DNA of 64,000 nt. Origin: JAAZMI01 sp050942615. GTDB lineage: Bacteria > Bacillota > Dethiobacteria > DTU022 > UBA8154. The translations under genes were made by a program, and so were the position numbers. Below are positions 25,470-34,360 of the stretch, piece by piece (positions within the stretch are counted from its first letter, which is position 1; every line of letters begins with the position of its first letter). The notes beneath the pieces were generated by a model. That model was not told the DNA's origin. It ran no database searches and saw only the letters and a program-made list of their open reading frames with translations. Location of the stretch: assembly GCA_050942615.1 (NCBI GenBank), contig JBMNNQ010000001.1, positions 29,259 to 93,258 of the forward strand, in the 5' to 3' direction.

Positions 25470-28400
25470 CCTGTTCCCCTCCTCCCTGTTCTTTTTCTTG
25501 GTCGTCTTTTTTTACGGAAGCCCCGGCTAGTTCAGACCAGATTTTGGCCGCCGGTTCGTTTGTAAAGATACGAAAATCATTTTCCTGCAGCGCCAAATCA
25601 AACTGGCAGATGGCCCGGTGGGGACAATAGGTGCAGGCTGTATTTTTTCCCAGGCGGTAAGGGGCAATGGCCACTTCGCCCCCGGTGATGGCCTCTGCCG
25701 TTGTTTTCAGCAGCCGGCGCAGGTAGTCCCGCAGCAGGGCATAGTGTTCTGCCTGAAAAATTGCTGAATTGCGGTAAAAACCGCCCTTTTTATTTAGTCC
25801 CACCGGGATAAATGCTGAATGCCCTGTCTGCAGAGAGCTGTCCATCAAACGGGCCACCTCTGTATCTTGCAGGATGAGGCCCTTCATCTTATATGCTTTA
25901 CGGATTTCTTTTTCAACTGCCGGCGGTGACAAGGGATGCGGCGTGCTGATCAGGGGGGCGTGCACCCGAAAATAAAGGATGCCGCCCGGCAGGGCCTCTA
26001 CCTGCAGCCATTCCGGGGTAGAATGCAATACCACATCCAAATAGGTAAACAGCTGCAGGGCCAGCCCGTGATAGACCTCTGCTAAATGAAGCCCGGTTGG
26101 CCCTGTTTTATAGTCAAGGATGCGTATGTAGGCCCGGCCCCCCCGATCAAAAGCCAAGTCCACACGGTCGATGCGTCCGCTCAGCTCCATCCGGCGGCCC
26201 GCAGACAGCTTCAGGTTTATTCCGGGCAGGGTTCCCCCGCTGCCAAAGGAAAGCTCTGCCCCCACGGGTTTAAAACTGCTGCACCGATCCTGTTCTCCCA
26301 AGATCAGGGCGGCCTCACCCACCGTCTCTTTAAGTTTCCCGGCCAGGTAACGGTAGCGTTCGGAACTAAAAAGGATCCTTTGCTGCAGTTTGGGCATCAG
26401 TTGTTCAACCTCTGTTTCCACCAACTGCAGGCACTCCTCCTTGCTGAGTTCTCCCCAGGTGAGGTTTTGTTTCTGTAAAGAAAGGGTGAAATTGCGCAGG
26501 ACTGCGTGAAAGAATCGCCCGACATCCGGTGCCTCCAGGCGGTAAACCTGCCGTTCCCGCAGGCGCAGGCCATAGGTTACAAAATGAGCAAAAGGGCAGG
26601 CCCGGAACAGCTCCAGGCGGGATATACTGGCCTGCAGCGCTGCCCCGTAAAGCTGCAGGCCGGCAGTAGCGTGCAGCGGTTTTTCCCTGTTCTGATAAAA
26701 TATTCCGCCCAGCAGCCTGCTTGCCCCGGCATGCCAGGATTTTTCAGCAGCATACCAGTTGTAAACAGCCCACCAGAAAGGGTGCAGGGCCGCCCCCTTT
26801 TGCCACCGGCTAAGCTGTACCGCCAAGTGCGAAAGTGCCCGGCGGGGATGGGCCAAAAAGGGCAGTAAAGCAGTGGCGGGGTATTCCAAGCCGCCTGTGG
26901 TCTCTTCAACCCCCCCGGGGCAGGGTTCCAGGGCCAGGGATTCCTCCGGCAAAGACGGGAACAGCTCCTGGAAATGTGCAATTAGCAAAGAGGGCAGCAG
27001 CGCCCGGCCCTCCTCATCGGCCAGGGGATAGCTGACCCAGAGGCCGTCCGTAGCCTGGGTCAGTGCCCTGTAGATAAAGAACTGCCCGTCCAAAAGGCGG
27101 CGTCGCCCCCCGGCGGCCAGTTCCAGCCCCCAACGGCCGGCGATCTCCCGTTCTTCATCAGAAAAAATGCCGTCCTCCGGAGGAGGGGCGGGCAGCAAGC
27201 CCTCATTGGCCCCTAAAAGGAAAACAAATTTTACCGGACCGGGCCTGCTGCGCTCCAAATCCCCCACAAAGACCTGGTCCAGGGAAGGCGGCACCAGGGT
27301 CAGTCGCAGGTTTTCCAGCCCCGTTTCCACGAGGCGTGCGTAAAGGGATACAGTTATCCTTTCTTCACCCATAATTTCCACCAGCTGATCAAAAAGGTCG
27401 ATTACCCCTTTGTAAACCTGCAGGTGGGCACGGGCCTTCTCCGGGTTTCCCCTTTCCAGGGCCTGCTTGCTCCAAAACTCCAGGCGCTCCCAGGCACCGG
27501 TTTCCATTAAAAGTTCATAGAGGGCGGTTGTCTTCCCTTTAACCGTGGGCGAGGTTTTAAACTTTTCTTCCAGGCGCAGCAGCGGCCTGCTAAGTTTTTC
27601 CCGCGTGGTCTGCAGCAGTTGCAGATATGCTGCCTCTGCCTTCCCGGGCGCCTCCCCCGCCCGTTCTTCCACAGCATCTATGGTATCGCGTCCCCAAAAT
27701 CCCCAGGGCGCCTCTGCGCGCCAGAGCCCCCCCTGTATGCCGAAGGCCAGCACATAATTTTCCAACTGGTCTGTTCTTTCCCGCCACTTTTGCTGCACCG
27801 CCTCATCCCCGGCTGAAGGGAAAAGAAATTCCGTTTTAAAACAGCGGAAAACAGCGCTGTAACGCCAGTTGCGGTTGATAATCTCCAGGGCGGAACGCAT
27901 AAATTCAACAAGCGGGTGGTGTAAAACAGTGCGCTTTTGATCAAGAAAAAAAGGAATATCGTAGTCGCCAAAAGTGGTGGCGATCATGTCCCGGTAGTTG
28001 TCCAGGCCGCTGCTGATGACAGCCATGTCCCGCCAGCGGTAACCCCCGTCCCGGCAGCGCCGGATCATCTCCCGGGCCAGGGACTCCACTTCACAGCGGC
28101 GGTTGGGGGCGGCTGCTAAATATAGGGAATCCGGTTGTTCCCGGTAAGCCTTTTCCGGATAACGAAACAGGTTTCGTTCCAAATGGGCCAGCGCGGGGTG
28201 ATCGTTAAAACGGGAGTAGTGGCGATCTTTAAGGAAAATTTTCTTTACGGGGATGCGGGAATCCAGGGCCTGCTGCAGCAACTTCCGGCAGGTCAGGGCT
28301 GCAGGGTAAAAAGGATCGAGCTCGTCCAACTCCTCGCCGGGCAAAACCTCACGATCAAGACAAAGCGAAACCGTCACCGCCCGGGAAATGCTTAACAATG

Positions 28401-29067
28401 CTGCCAACACGCTATGTTCCTGGTTGCTAAAGTGTGCAAAACCATCTACCCAGAGCGCAGCCCCTTTTAAAAGAGAGGAACGTGCAGCCTGTGCAGCCAG
28501 TAAATCCAGATAGTCTTCAGCATCCCAGTACTGAGCGCCCATTTCTTTAGCGGCTGTTTCCAGGATGAAAAGCAGGTCGCCAACTTTTTCCTTAAATAAA
28601 ACCGGCAGTTTTCCCCCGGCCCGGATGCGCTGTTCATAGGTTTGCCTGAACTGTGCAACGGTAATGCCGGCACGCTTCAGCTCGTTGGCTACCTCCACAA
28701 GGTTTTCTAGCACCCCGCCCTGTTCCCCGGCATGCTTGAAAACCCGCAGTGCAGAGCGGTGTTTTTCCAGCACCTTGCGCAAAACCATACTTTTGCCCAG
28801 GTCATCAATAAAAAGACGGTTGCCCCCGCCAACCTCCTGCAGCACTTTCCAGGCCAGGCGGCGAAAGCTGAGCACCTGCGCCCGCATGGCCCCGCCCAAC
28901 CCGGAGGCGGCAAACAGGGCATATTCCGCCTGAAAAGTGGCCTGTTCAGGCACGATGTATAAAAGCGGGTAACCCGCCTGGCTTTTCCTTAATGCCGCAA
29001 TAATTTCCTGCCGGCAAAGCCTGCTCTTGCCCATCCCGGCCCGGCCGTAAACAAGCCGCAGACCCAT
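25450..29067 (-). CDS. addB: Helicase-exonuclease AddB
   Basis: AddB is the second subunit of AddAB and holds the chi-recognition helicase-like core and a nuclease domain. Walker A GRAGMGKSRL lies at residues 8-17. The nuclease motif ILDYKTG and the four-cysteine iron-sulfur staple (FRACPFAHF, then CTYCPHRAIC near residue 1150) are present. A Lys/Glu/Gly-rich tail closes the 1205-residue protein. ATG 29067 is preceded by AAAGGAGGACATACCT. It is the first gene of the addBA pair. Confidence 0.95.
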   Translation of the reverse strand: MGLRLVYGRAGMGKSRLCRQEIIAALRKSQAGYPLLYIVPEQATFQAEYALFAASGLGGAMRAQVLSFRRLAWKVLQEVGGGNRLFIDDLGKSMVLRKVLEKHRSALRVFKHAGEQGGVLENLVEVANELKRAGITVAQFRQTYEQRIRAGGKLPVLFKEKVGDLLFILETAAKEMGAQYWDAEDYLDLLAAQAARSSLLKGAALWVDGFAHFSNQEHSVLAALLSISRAVTVSLCLDREVLPGEELDELDPFYPAALTCRKLLQQALDSRIPVKKIFLKDRHYSRFNDHPALAHLERNLFRYPEKAYREQPDSLYLAAAPNRRCEVESLAREMIRRCRDGGYRWRDMAVISSGLDNYRDMIATTFGDYDIPFFLDQKRTVLHHPLVEFMRSALEIINRNWRYSAVFRCFKTEFLFPSAGDEAVQQKWRERTDQLENYVLAFGIQGGLWRAEAPWGFWGRDTIDAVEERAGEAPGKAEAAYLQLLQTTREKLSRPLLRLEEKFKTSPTVKGKTTALYELLMETGAWERLEFWSKQALERGNPEKARAHLQVYKGVIDLFDQLVEIMGEERITVSLYARLVETGLENLRLTLVPPSLDQVFVGDLERSRPGPVKFVFLLGANEGLLPAPPPEDGIFSDEEREIAGRWGLELAAGGRRRLLDGQFFIYRALTQATDGLWVSYPLADEEGRALLPSLLIAHFQELFPSLPEESLALEPCPGGVEETTGGLEYPATALLPFLAHPRRALSHLAVQLSRWQKGAALHPFWWAVYNWYAAEKSWHAGASRLLGGIFYQNREKPLHATAGLQLYGAALQASISRLELFRACPFAHFVTYGLRLRERQVYRLEAPDVGRFFHAVLRNFTLSLQKQNLTWGELSKEECLQLVETEVEQLMPKLQQRILFSSERYRYLAGKLKETVGEAALILGEQDRCSSFKPVGAELSFGSGGTLPGINLKLSAGRRMELSGRIDRVDLAFDRGGRAYIRILDYKTGPTGLHLAEVYHGLALQLFTYLDVVLHSTPEWLQVEALPGGILYFRVHAPLISTPHPLSPPAVEKEIRKAYKMKGLILQDTEVARLMDSSLQTGHSAFIPVGLNKKGGFYRNSAIFQAEHYALLRDYLRRLLKTTAEAITGGEVAIAPYRLGKNTACTYCPHRAICQFDLALQENDFRIFTNEPAAKIWSELAGASVKKDDQEKEQGGGEQGAEREK

Positions 29068-29090
29068 AGGTATGTCCTCCTTTGACCGAT

Positions 29091-29122
29091 TTTAAAGGGT
29101 GCTGAAAATTACCCGGCACCCC
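29091..29122 (-). terminator. Weak hairpin after the sensor kinase
   Basis: GGGTGC pairs with GCACCC across 13 bases, followed on the minus strand by TTTAAAA. It lies between the kinase stop and addB, so it could end the two-component transcript, but the stem and T run are short. Confidence 0.35.
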
Positions 29123-29245
29123 TGTTTGTGCTCAAACAGTGTTAACCATGATGAATGATGAAAATGCAGGCTGCAAGACAGTGCCCCTTTGGGTATGACA
29201 TTTTCGTGTGAACAACACCTGCGGTTAATTTAAAATGCAGTTATT

Positions 29246-30715
29246 TTACGAAGTCACAAAATGAAAATAAAAGGTTGTGCCCCGGCCGGGTTCGCTGCGC
29301 ACTTCTATGGTGACGCCGTGTCTTGCAGCAATCTGTTTGGCAATTGCCAGGCCCAACCCGGTACCGGTTTTATTTTCTTCCGATCGCTGCCGATGAAAAC
29401 GCTCGAAAATATGGGGCAGTTCAGCAGGCGGTATGCCGGGGCCGTTATCATGGACAGAAAGTGTAAAGCCTTTTGCCGCTTGTTTTATTTGCAGGCCCAC
29501 TGTTGCACCGGCCGGTGAAAACTTGATGGCGTTGTCTAATACAATCATCAGCATCTGCCGCAGCCGGCCGTAGTCACCCTGCAGGGTAAAACCCCCGCCG
29601 TTTGTATCCAGTTCCTGTTTTAGTGCCACATTTTTTGCCTGGGCCCCGCGCCTCATGCCCCGCAAAGCATCGGCAGCTATTTCCGGCAGGTTAACCGCCT
29701 GCATATCCATTACAAAATCAGGGTTTTGCAGCCGCGCCAAATTAAGCAGATCGGTAATCAGCCGTTCCAGGTAGATGCTCTCTGTCAGCATCTGCCGGTG
29801 ATAATCGGCCACCGTATCCGGTTCCGAAACCACACCATCGTGCAGGGCCTCCAGCGAACCGCGGATAACAGTAACCGGCGTACGCAGTTCATGGGAAATA
29901 TTAGCCACAAAATCCCGCCGCAGCTTTTCAAGCTTGGCGCTTTCCCGGGAAGCAAGGTCTAACTTTGCCGCCATCCTGTCCAGGGCGCCGGCCAGCTCGC
30001 CGATTTCGTCGTCCTGGGCCACACCGGTTGCAGCCCGGTAGTCACCGCCGCTAATTTTCAGGGCAGCAGTTTTCATTTTGCGCAGCGGTCTTGTAAAGTG
30101 CCGCGCCAAAATACCGGCGATGAAAAAGGAAACGACAATTGCCGTCCCCATGCTGAACAGCAAAATGAGCAGGCCGCTTCTGGTTGTCTGCCAAATACTT
30201 TCGATCTGTTCGTGCAACACCACAGCACCGGCGATTTCACCGCCGGGCAGGATAATGGGCGTCGCTACCGTAAGGGAAGGTTGGCCTAAAAACGCCCCGA
30301 AATTTTCACTAAATGTAGGGCGGCCGTCCAGCGCCGCCAAAATGACATTTTCAGCCCCGGGCGGCAAGTCCTGGTAGGCGAGGCTTGCCTGCCCGTGACC
30401 GCGCTCAATCTGTTTTAAACTGAGATCGACAATCCACACATCGGCCTCGGTGAGATCGTTTAAAAACCGGAGATGACTGCCATAACCCCGGCCCCGGCCC
30501 ATTTTACCGTGATTCGGCCCGTGTTCCGGGCTGTCCGTTTCCAGCCCGGCCAGAGAATGGGCAATGCGCCGGGCTTGATTTCCCAGTTCAGTTTTATGAA
30601 GATCCATGCTGTGGCGTGAAAAAAGGGAAAAAAATACGAGGCCGATCAGGAGTGAAAAGGTCAGCAGCGATCCTGAGAAATACAGCAGCAGGCGAAAATA
30701 AATTTTATTTTTCAC
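29246..30715 (-). CDS. Sensor histidine kinase, HAMP/HisKA type
   Basis: A 489-residue membrane kinase. It has a first membrane segment (about 9-31), an extracytoplasmic sensor region with a Gly/His-rich stretch (HGPNHGKMGRGRGYGSH), a second membrane segment (about 180-203) and HAMP (ITRP-like FTRPLRKMKTAALKISGGDY). The phospho-acceptor His275 lies in SHELRTPV. The N, G1 and G2 boxes of the ATPase (VLDNAIKFS, HDNGPGIP, GTGLGLAIAK) are intact. The GTG start overlaps the regulator stop. The His-rich loop could sense metal, but that is inference. A secreted DUF2680 gene is divergent upstream. Confidence 0.93.
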   Translation of the reverse strand: MKNKIYFRLLLYFSGSLLTFSLLIGLVFFSLFSRHSMDLHKTELGNQARRIAHSLAGLETDSPEHGPNHGKMGRGRGYGSHLRFLNDLTEADVWIVDLSLKQIERGHGQASLAYQDLPPGAENVILAALDGRPTFSENFGAFLGQPSLTVATPIILPGGEIAGAVVLHEQIESIWQTTRSGLLILLFSMGTAIVVSFFIAGILARHFTRPLRKMKTAALKISGGDYRAATGVAQDDEIGELAGALDRMAAKLDLASRESAKLEKLRRDFVANISHELRTPVTVIRGSLEALHDGVVSEPDTVADYHRQMLTESIYLERLITDLLNLARLQNPDFVMDMQAVNLPEIAADALRGMRRGAQAKNVALKQELDTNGGGFTLQGDYGRLRQMLMIVLDNAIKFSPAGATVGLQIKQAAKGFTLSVHDNGPGIPPAELPHIFERFHRQRSEENKTGTGLGLAIAKQIAARHGVTIEVRSEPGRGTTFYFHFVTS

Positions 30716-31407
30716 AGCGTCGCCTCAAATTTATAGCCCACGCCCCAGACGGTTTTAATTTCCCAGTTTTCGTGAGAAACCTGTTCCAATTTGGCCCGCA
30801 ACCTTTTAATGTGGGAATCAACCGTGCGGGTATCTCCTGCATAGTCATAGCCCCAGAGGCTGTTTAACAGATTATCGCGGGTAAACACCTTATCTTTGTT
30901 GATCGCCAGCGTCCACAAGATTTCAGTTTCCTTTTTGGTGAGGGGAATGCGGGTACCGTCAATTTCTGTACGGTATTCATCCAGGTTGATCAGCAGGTTC
31001 CCAAAGGTAAAAATTTGTGCCTGCGTATCATCTTCCTGTGCAACGCGGCGCAAAACGGCCCGCACACGCGCCATCACCTCAGCCGGCGAAAAAGGTTTGA
31101 CGATATAATCATCGGCACCAATATCCAAACCCATGATGCGTTCAAAATCTTCTCCCCGGGCCGTAATCATAATCACAGGCACACTGCTCTGCCGGCGAAT
31201 TTCCCGGCAGACTGTAAAACCATCCAGGCCGGGCATCATAACATCAAGCAGGATTATGGCAAAGTTTCCCGCGCGTGTTTTTTCCAGCGCACCGGTTCCG
31301 TCAAAGGCTGTCGTGACAGTAAAGCCTTCCTTGACAGCGTAGGCCTTTAAGACCGCAACGATCTGCCGGTTGTCGTCAGCGATTAGCATTTCCAGCACCG
31401 CCCTCAC
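30712..31407 (-). CDS. OmpR-family response regulator
   Basis: A receiver domain with phospho-acceptor Asp in ILLDVMMPGLDG (about residue 55) and the conserved Lys in DYIVKPFSP, followed by a winged-helix DNA-binding domain (LTKKETEILWTLAINKDKVF and DTRTVDSHIKRLRAKLE). It pairs with the overlapping kinase. The frame begins at GTG 31407. GTG 31398 or ATG 31389 are possible true starts, since homologues begin near MLIADDN. It is divergent from the DUF2680 gene, a likely target. Confidence 0.92.
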   Translation of the reverse strand: MRAVLEMLIADDNRQIVAVLKAYAVKEGFTVTTAFDGTGALEKTRAGNFAIILLDVMMPGLDGFTVCREIRRQSSVPVIMITARGEDFERIMGLDIGADDYIVKPFSPAEVMARVRAVLRRVAQEDDTQAQIFTFGNLLINLDEYRTEIDGTRIPLTKKETEILWTLAINKDKVFTRDNLLNSLWGYDYAGDTRTVDSHIKRLRAKLEQVSHENWEIKTVWGVGYKFEATL

Positions 31408-31735
31408 CCCCTGTATAATAGCATGGGCAAAGCATTATGTAAAAAACCCCTACACTCCCGCCTTAACAGCAACGGCCCTCCTTGCTATTAAACCGGTGGT
31501 TCATTTTATCCCTTGCCGGTTTGCTTTCTGCCCATCAGACTGTATGCCTGAAGTTGGGCAGGAAAAAATGTTCTTATGGTTTTTGTTACAGATACTGTTT
31601 ATGGAAATTATTTTTAATGGGCTGATTATAACTATTTTAACACGAAAAAAAGTTTAAAAAACACACTTTTGTCAAAACTAAGGGCTATGATCAGCTTTGC
31701 AACAACAAAAAATAAGGTTGAAAGGAGGTTGGAGC
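31408..31735. other. Divergent intergenic region, regulator/DUF2680
   Basis: These 328 bases separate a minus-strand two-component operon from a plus-strand secreted protein gene, so they should hold both promoters and the regulator's binding site. A TATAAC with a poor -35 occurs around 31620-31640 on the plus strand. No clean direct-repeat operator was found by eye. Confidence 0.5.
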
Positions 31736-32317
31736 ATGAAAACTATAAAAAAATTTGTAATTGCCGGTATTATGGTGTTGGTTTTACTGGCCGGCACGGT
31801 TGCAGCATTTGCCACCGCACAGTACGCCACTCCGGCAGAGGCAGTTGCCGGGTTAACGGGGCGGGAGGTGCAATCCGTTAGCGACGAACGTGCACAAACA
31901 GGGAAAACCTATGGCACCATCGCCCGGGAGGCGGGTGTCCTGGCTGCATTTAAAGCCGAAATGCTGGAGATGAAAAAGGATACACTGGCCGCGCGCGTCG
32001 CCGAAGGCCGGATGACCCGGGAACAAGCTGACGCTGTCCTTGCTAAAATAGTTTCCCACCAGGCTACCTGTGACGGCAGCGGTGCAGGCTGCGAACTGCA
32101 CGGCGCCGGCCTGGAAGGCGGGGCAGGCTTTGGCCGGGGCTGCCAGGGCCGGGCTGAGAAGCAAGACGGCCGGAACCCTGCACAACACGGCCTGGGCCGG
32201 CAACAGGAAAGCCGGGGGCAGGGACAAGGCACACATAACTGCCGGCAACAGGGCTGTGGGCAAGATGGTCAGGGCCACGGCCACGGCCTGCGTGACGGTT
32301 CCTGCCTGAACAATTAA
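31736..32317 (+). CDS. Secreted DUF2680 protein with Gly/Gln/His/Cys-rich tail
   Basis: A 193-residue protein with a signal peptide (KFVIAGIMVLVLLAGTVAAF) and a DUF2680-like helical repeat (QSVSDERAQTGKTYGTIARE, RMTREQADAVLAKIVSHQ). The C-terminal 90 residues are rich in Gly, Gln, His and Cys (HNCRQQGCGQDGQGHGHGL). The tail suggests metal or surface binding. ATG 31736 has AAAGGAGG in place. It diverges from the two-component system, which is its likely regulator. One of only two genes on the plus strand. Confidence 0.85.
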   Translation: MKTIKKFVIAGIMVLVLLAGTVAAFATAQYATPAEAVAGLTGREVQSVSDERAQTGKTYGTIAREAGVLAAFKAEMLEMKKDTLAARVAEGRMTREQADAVLAKIVSHQATCDGSGAGCELHGAGLEGGAGFGRGCQGRAEKQDGRNPAQHGLGRQQESRGQGQGTHNCRQQGCGQDGQGHGHGLRDGSCLNN

Positions 32318-32347
32318 TAGAAACTAAGCCGAAAAGCCGAAATATCA

Positions 32348-32388
32348 AGCTGTGCCTGCCCGGCGGAACAGCCCGGGCAGGCACAGCT
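32348..32388 (+). terminator. Strong hairpin after DUF2680 gene
   Basis: AGCTGTGCCTGCCCG pairs perfectly with CGGGCAGGCACAGCT. The T run after it is poor on the plus strand. It lies 31 bases past the stop codon and may work in both directions. Confidence 0.65.
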
Positions 32389-32612
32389 ATGTCTTTAAAA
32401 GATTATGGTTTCAAAATGTAGTCATCAATTTTTTTATCCAGAAGGCCGTCACCTGCGTGCGCGGTAATTATAGTAACTGCATCCCCGTCCATGAACTTTT
32501 CCAATTGCCCGGGCGCAGGGTGCAGGTTCTTCCCGGTAAAACTTTTTGTTTTTCGTGCCCGGTCTATAGTTTATTCTGTCTTTACGCTTGCTATGGCCTT
32601 TTTAATTGCTGT
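32389..32612. other. Intergenic region between DUF2680 gene and apgM
   Basis: Two converging genes end on either side of these 224 bases. No gene, terminator or repeat was found inside them apart from the strong hairpin at the left edge. Confidence 0.5.
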
Positions 32613-33818
32613 TTATCTTGCAAGGAAATGATCCATTAAGGTGTAGCCTCTAGCGATGTATTTCCCTTGGGCTGCAAAACTTTCATTGAATGCACCCTGC
32701 GGATTTTTTAAGGAGTCCCCTTTACGGTAGATGCAATAAGGCACGGGATCTGCGGTGTGGGTACGTAAACGCACGGGGGTGGGGTGGTCTGCCAAAACCA
32801 TCAGCTTATAATCCTGAAATTCCTCCAACCCGCTGAGTATTTCCCCAATAACCTGGTCTTCAATAGCCTCTATGGCCTGCACCTTAACCTTAAATTCCCC
32901 TTGGTGACCGGCCTCGTCCGGGGCCTCTATATGGATAAAAACAAAATCACAGCCTTCCTGCAACGCCTTCAGGGCTCCCCGAGCCTTGCCCTTAAAATTG
33001 GTATGCATATTTCCCGTAGCACCGGGAACCTCCACCACCTTCAAACCTGCTAACATCCCCAGGCCTTTAATCAGATCCACGGCGGAAACTACCGCGCCTG
33101 CCAGGCCATATTTGACTGCAAAACTATCCAGGTGGGGCTTGCGGCCCTCACCCCACAACCAGATGGAATTTGCCGGCTGCAGCCCCCGGGCCCGGCGTTT
33201 CTTATTGACGGGGTGATCAGGTAAAAAAGTGCTGCTTGTTTGCATAAATTTACTTAACAGCGGGCTGTTTTTACCCCGGGGCAGGTAGGCGGCAATTTTT
33301 TGCCCTGTAATATCATGGGGTGGTGTCAGCCTAAAACCGTCAGCCCCGCCCCGCCAGACCAGAAGGTGCCGGTAGCTTACCCCGGCGTGGAAATGAAAGG
33401 TTCCGCTGCCAAGTTTTTGCCTCACGGTGATCAGCAGCTCACCGGCCTCAGCGGTACTGATTTCACCAGCGCTGTAATCCAGCATCCTGCGTTCTTCATA
33501 AGGTTCCTCTTCCGAAAGTGTCACTAAGTTGCAGCGCAAAGCCAAGTCATCTGCAGCCAGTTCTACACCCATGGCCACTGCTTCCAAAGGTGAACGCCCT
33601 GTATAATATTTTTCCGGATCATACCCCAGTACCGCCAGATTGGCCACGTCACTTCCCGCCGGCATCCCTGGCGGCACAGTCCGTGCCAGGCCTACTTCAC
33701 CGCAGCGGGCCAGCTGATCCAACCGGGGCGTCCGGGCATATTGCAGGGGTGTTTTTCCCCCTAGTTCCTCCAACCTTTCATCAGGCATACCATCCCCCAG
33801 AACCACTGCATATTTCAA
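32613..33818 (-). CDS. apgM: Cofactor-independent phosphoglycerate mutase, ApgM type
   Basis: Interconverts 2- and 3-phosphoglycerate in glycolysis. The 401-residue protein belongs to the archaeal-type alkaline phosphatase superfamily mutases: N-terminal GDGMPDE metal motif, PAGSDVANLAVLGYD with the serine nucleophile, YYTGRSPLEAVAMG, and the C-terminal metal ligands in HIEAPDEAGHQGE and ADHPTPVRLRTHT. ATG 33818 is close to AAAGGGG. An extended -10 promoter lies about 50 bases upstream. It is transcribed alone after the Tad operon terminator. Confidence 0.93.
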   Translation of the reverse strand: MKYAVVLGDGMPDERLEELGGKTPLQYARTPRLDQLARCGEVGLARTVPPGMPAGSDVANLAVLGYDPEKYYTGRSPLEAVAMGVELAADDLALRCNLVTLSEEEPYEERRMLDYSAGEISTAEAGELLITVRQKLGSGTFHFHAGVSYRHLLVWRGGADGFRLTPPHDITGQKIAAYLPRGKNSPLLSKFMQTSSTFLPDHPVNKKRRARGLQPANSIWLWGEGRKPHLDSFAVKYGLAGAVVSAVDLIKGLGMLAGLKVVEVPGATGNMHTNFKGKARGALKALQEGCDFVFIHIEAPDEAGHQGEFKVKVQAIEAIEDQVIGEILSGLEEFQDYKLMVLADHPTPVRLRTHTADPVPYCIYRKGDSLKNPQGAFNESFAAQGKYIARGYTLMDHFLAR

Positions 33819-33870
33819 AGTAAAACCCCTTTCCCTTCCCTTTTAAACTTTCCTTAGACGGTTTACAAAA

Positions 33871-33879
33871 ATTATATCA
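33871..33879 (-). promoter_or_regulatory. Extended -10 promoter of apgM
   Basis: The minus strand shows TGATATAAT, an extended -10 element, about 55 bases before the apgM start. No good -35 is seen, which is acceptable for extended -10 promoters. Confidence 0.5.
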
Positions 33880-33892
33880 CTTGTCCTGTAGG

Positions 33893-33935
33893 AAAAAAAG
33901 CCCTCCAGCAGCAAACTGCTTTGCTAGTCAGGCTT
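33893..33935 (-). terminator. Terminator of the Tad pilus operon
   Basis: AAGCC pairs with GGCTT around a loop that itself holds a GCAG-TTTG-CTGC hairpin, followed by seven T on the minus strand. It lies about 50 bases past the DUF192 stop and ends the flp to DUF192 run. Confidence 0.7.
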
Positions 33936-33984
33936 CTGTTTGAACAGTAATTTTATTTTTTTAGAAAAAAGTAGCAAGCGTCTG

Positions 33985-34350
33985 CTAGCTTCCCCATTTC
34001 TCCAGTTTTATTTGATCACCGCACTGTGTTTGTGTTTGCCGGAAGGTACCTGCAGTGGCTTCAATCACATAACCTGCCTTTTTAATTACCGGGCTGCAGC
34101 GGCAGGGACCCATCCCTTCCATCAGGTAACAGATACAATCCCCCGGGTCTACAAAAGCAACATCCAGGGGAAAAAACATGCCCCAGGTATGCACTGCCTG
34201 GCAGGGTCTGATGATCAGGCCCTCCCCCGGCAGGAGGCCTTTACAGCCCAGTAAGCCCCGGAGGCGTTGAAAAAAAGTGTCTGCCACTGCTGCCTTCTGT
34301 AAAATAACAGTATTTCGGGAAAGGTTGACTACCTGTACCTTTTTTGTCAT
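33985..34350 (-). CDS. DUF192 protein
   Basis: A 121-residue DUF192 protein with the family core LRGLLGCKGLLPGEGLIIRP, CQAVHTWGMFFPLDVAFVD and VIEATAGTF. Members are often secreted; this one has no clear signal peptide. Three cysteines (CICYLMEGMGPCRC) are unusual for the family. It follows tadC by ten bases, so it belongs to the pilus operon transcript, but its role there is unknown. Confidence 0.85.
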   Translation of the reverse strand: MTKKVQVVNLSRNTVILQKAAVADTFFQRLRGLLGCKGLLPGEGLIIRPCQAVHTWGMFFPLDVAFVDPGDCICYLMEGMGPCRCSPVIKKAGYVIEATAGTFRQTQTQCGDQIKLEKWGS

Positions 34351-34360
34351 TAAAAACTCC

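Noticed and set aside
31853..32384. Minus-strand frames opposite the DUF2680 gene
   Set aside because: They mirror the Gly/His-rich repeat composition of the real plus-strand gene and have no family features.
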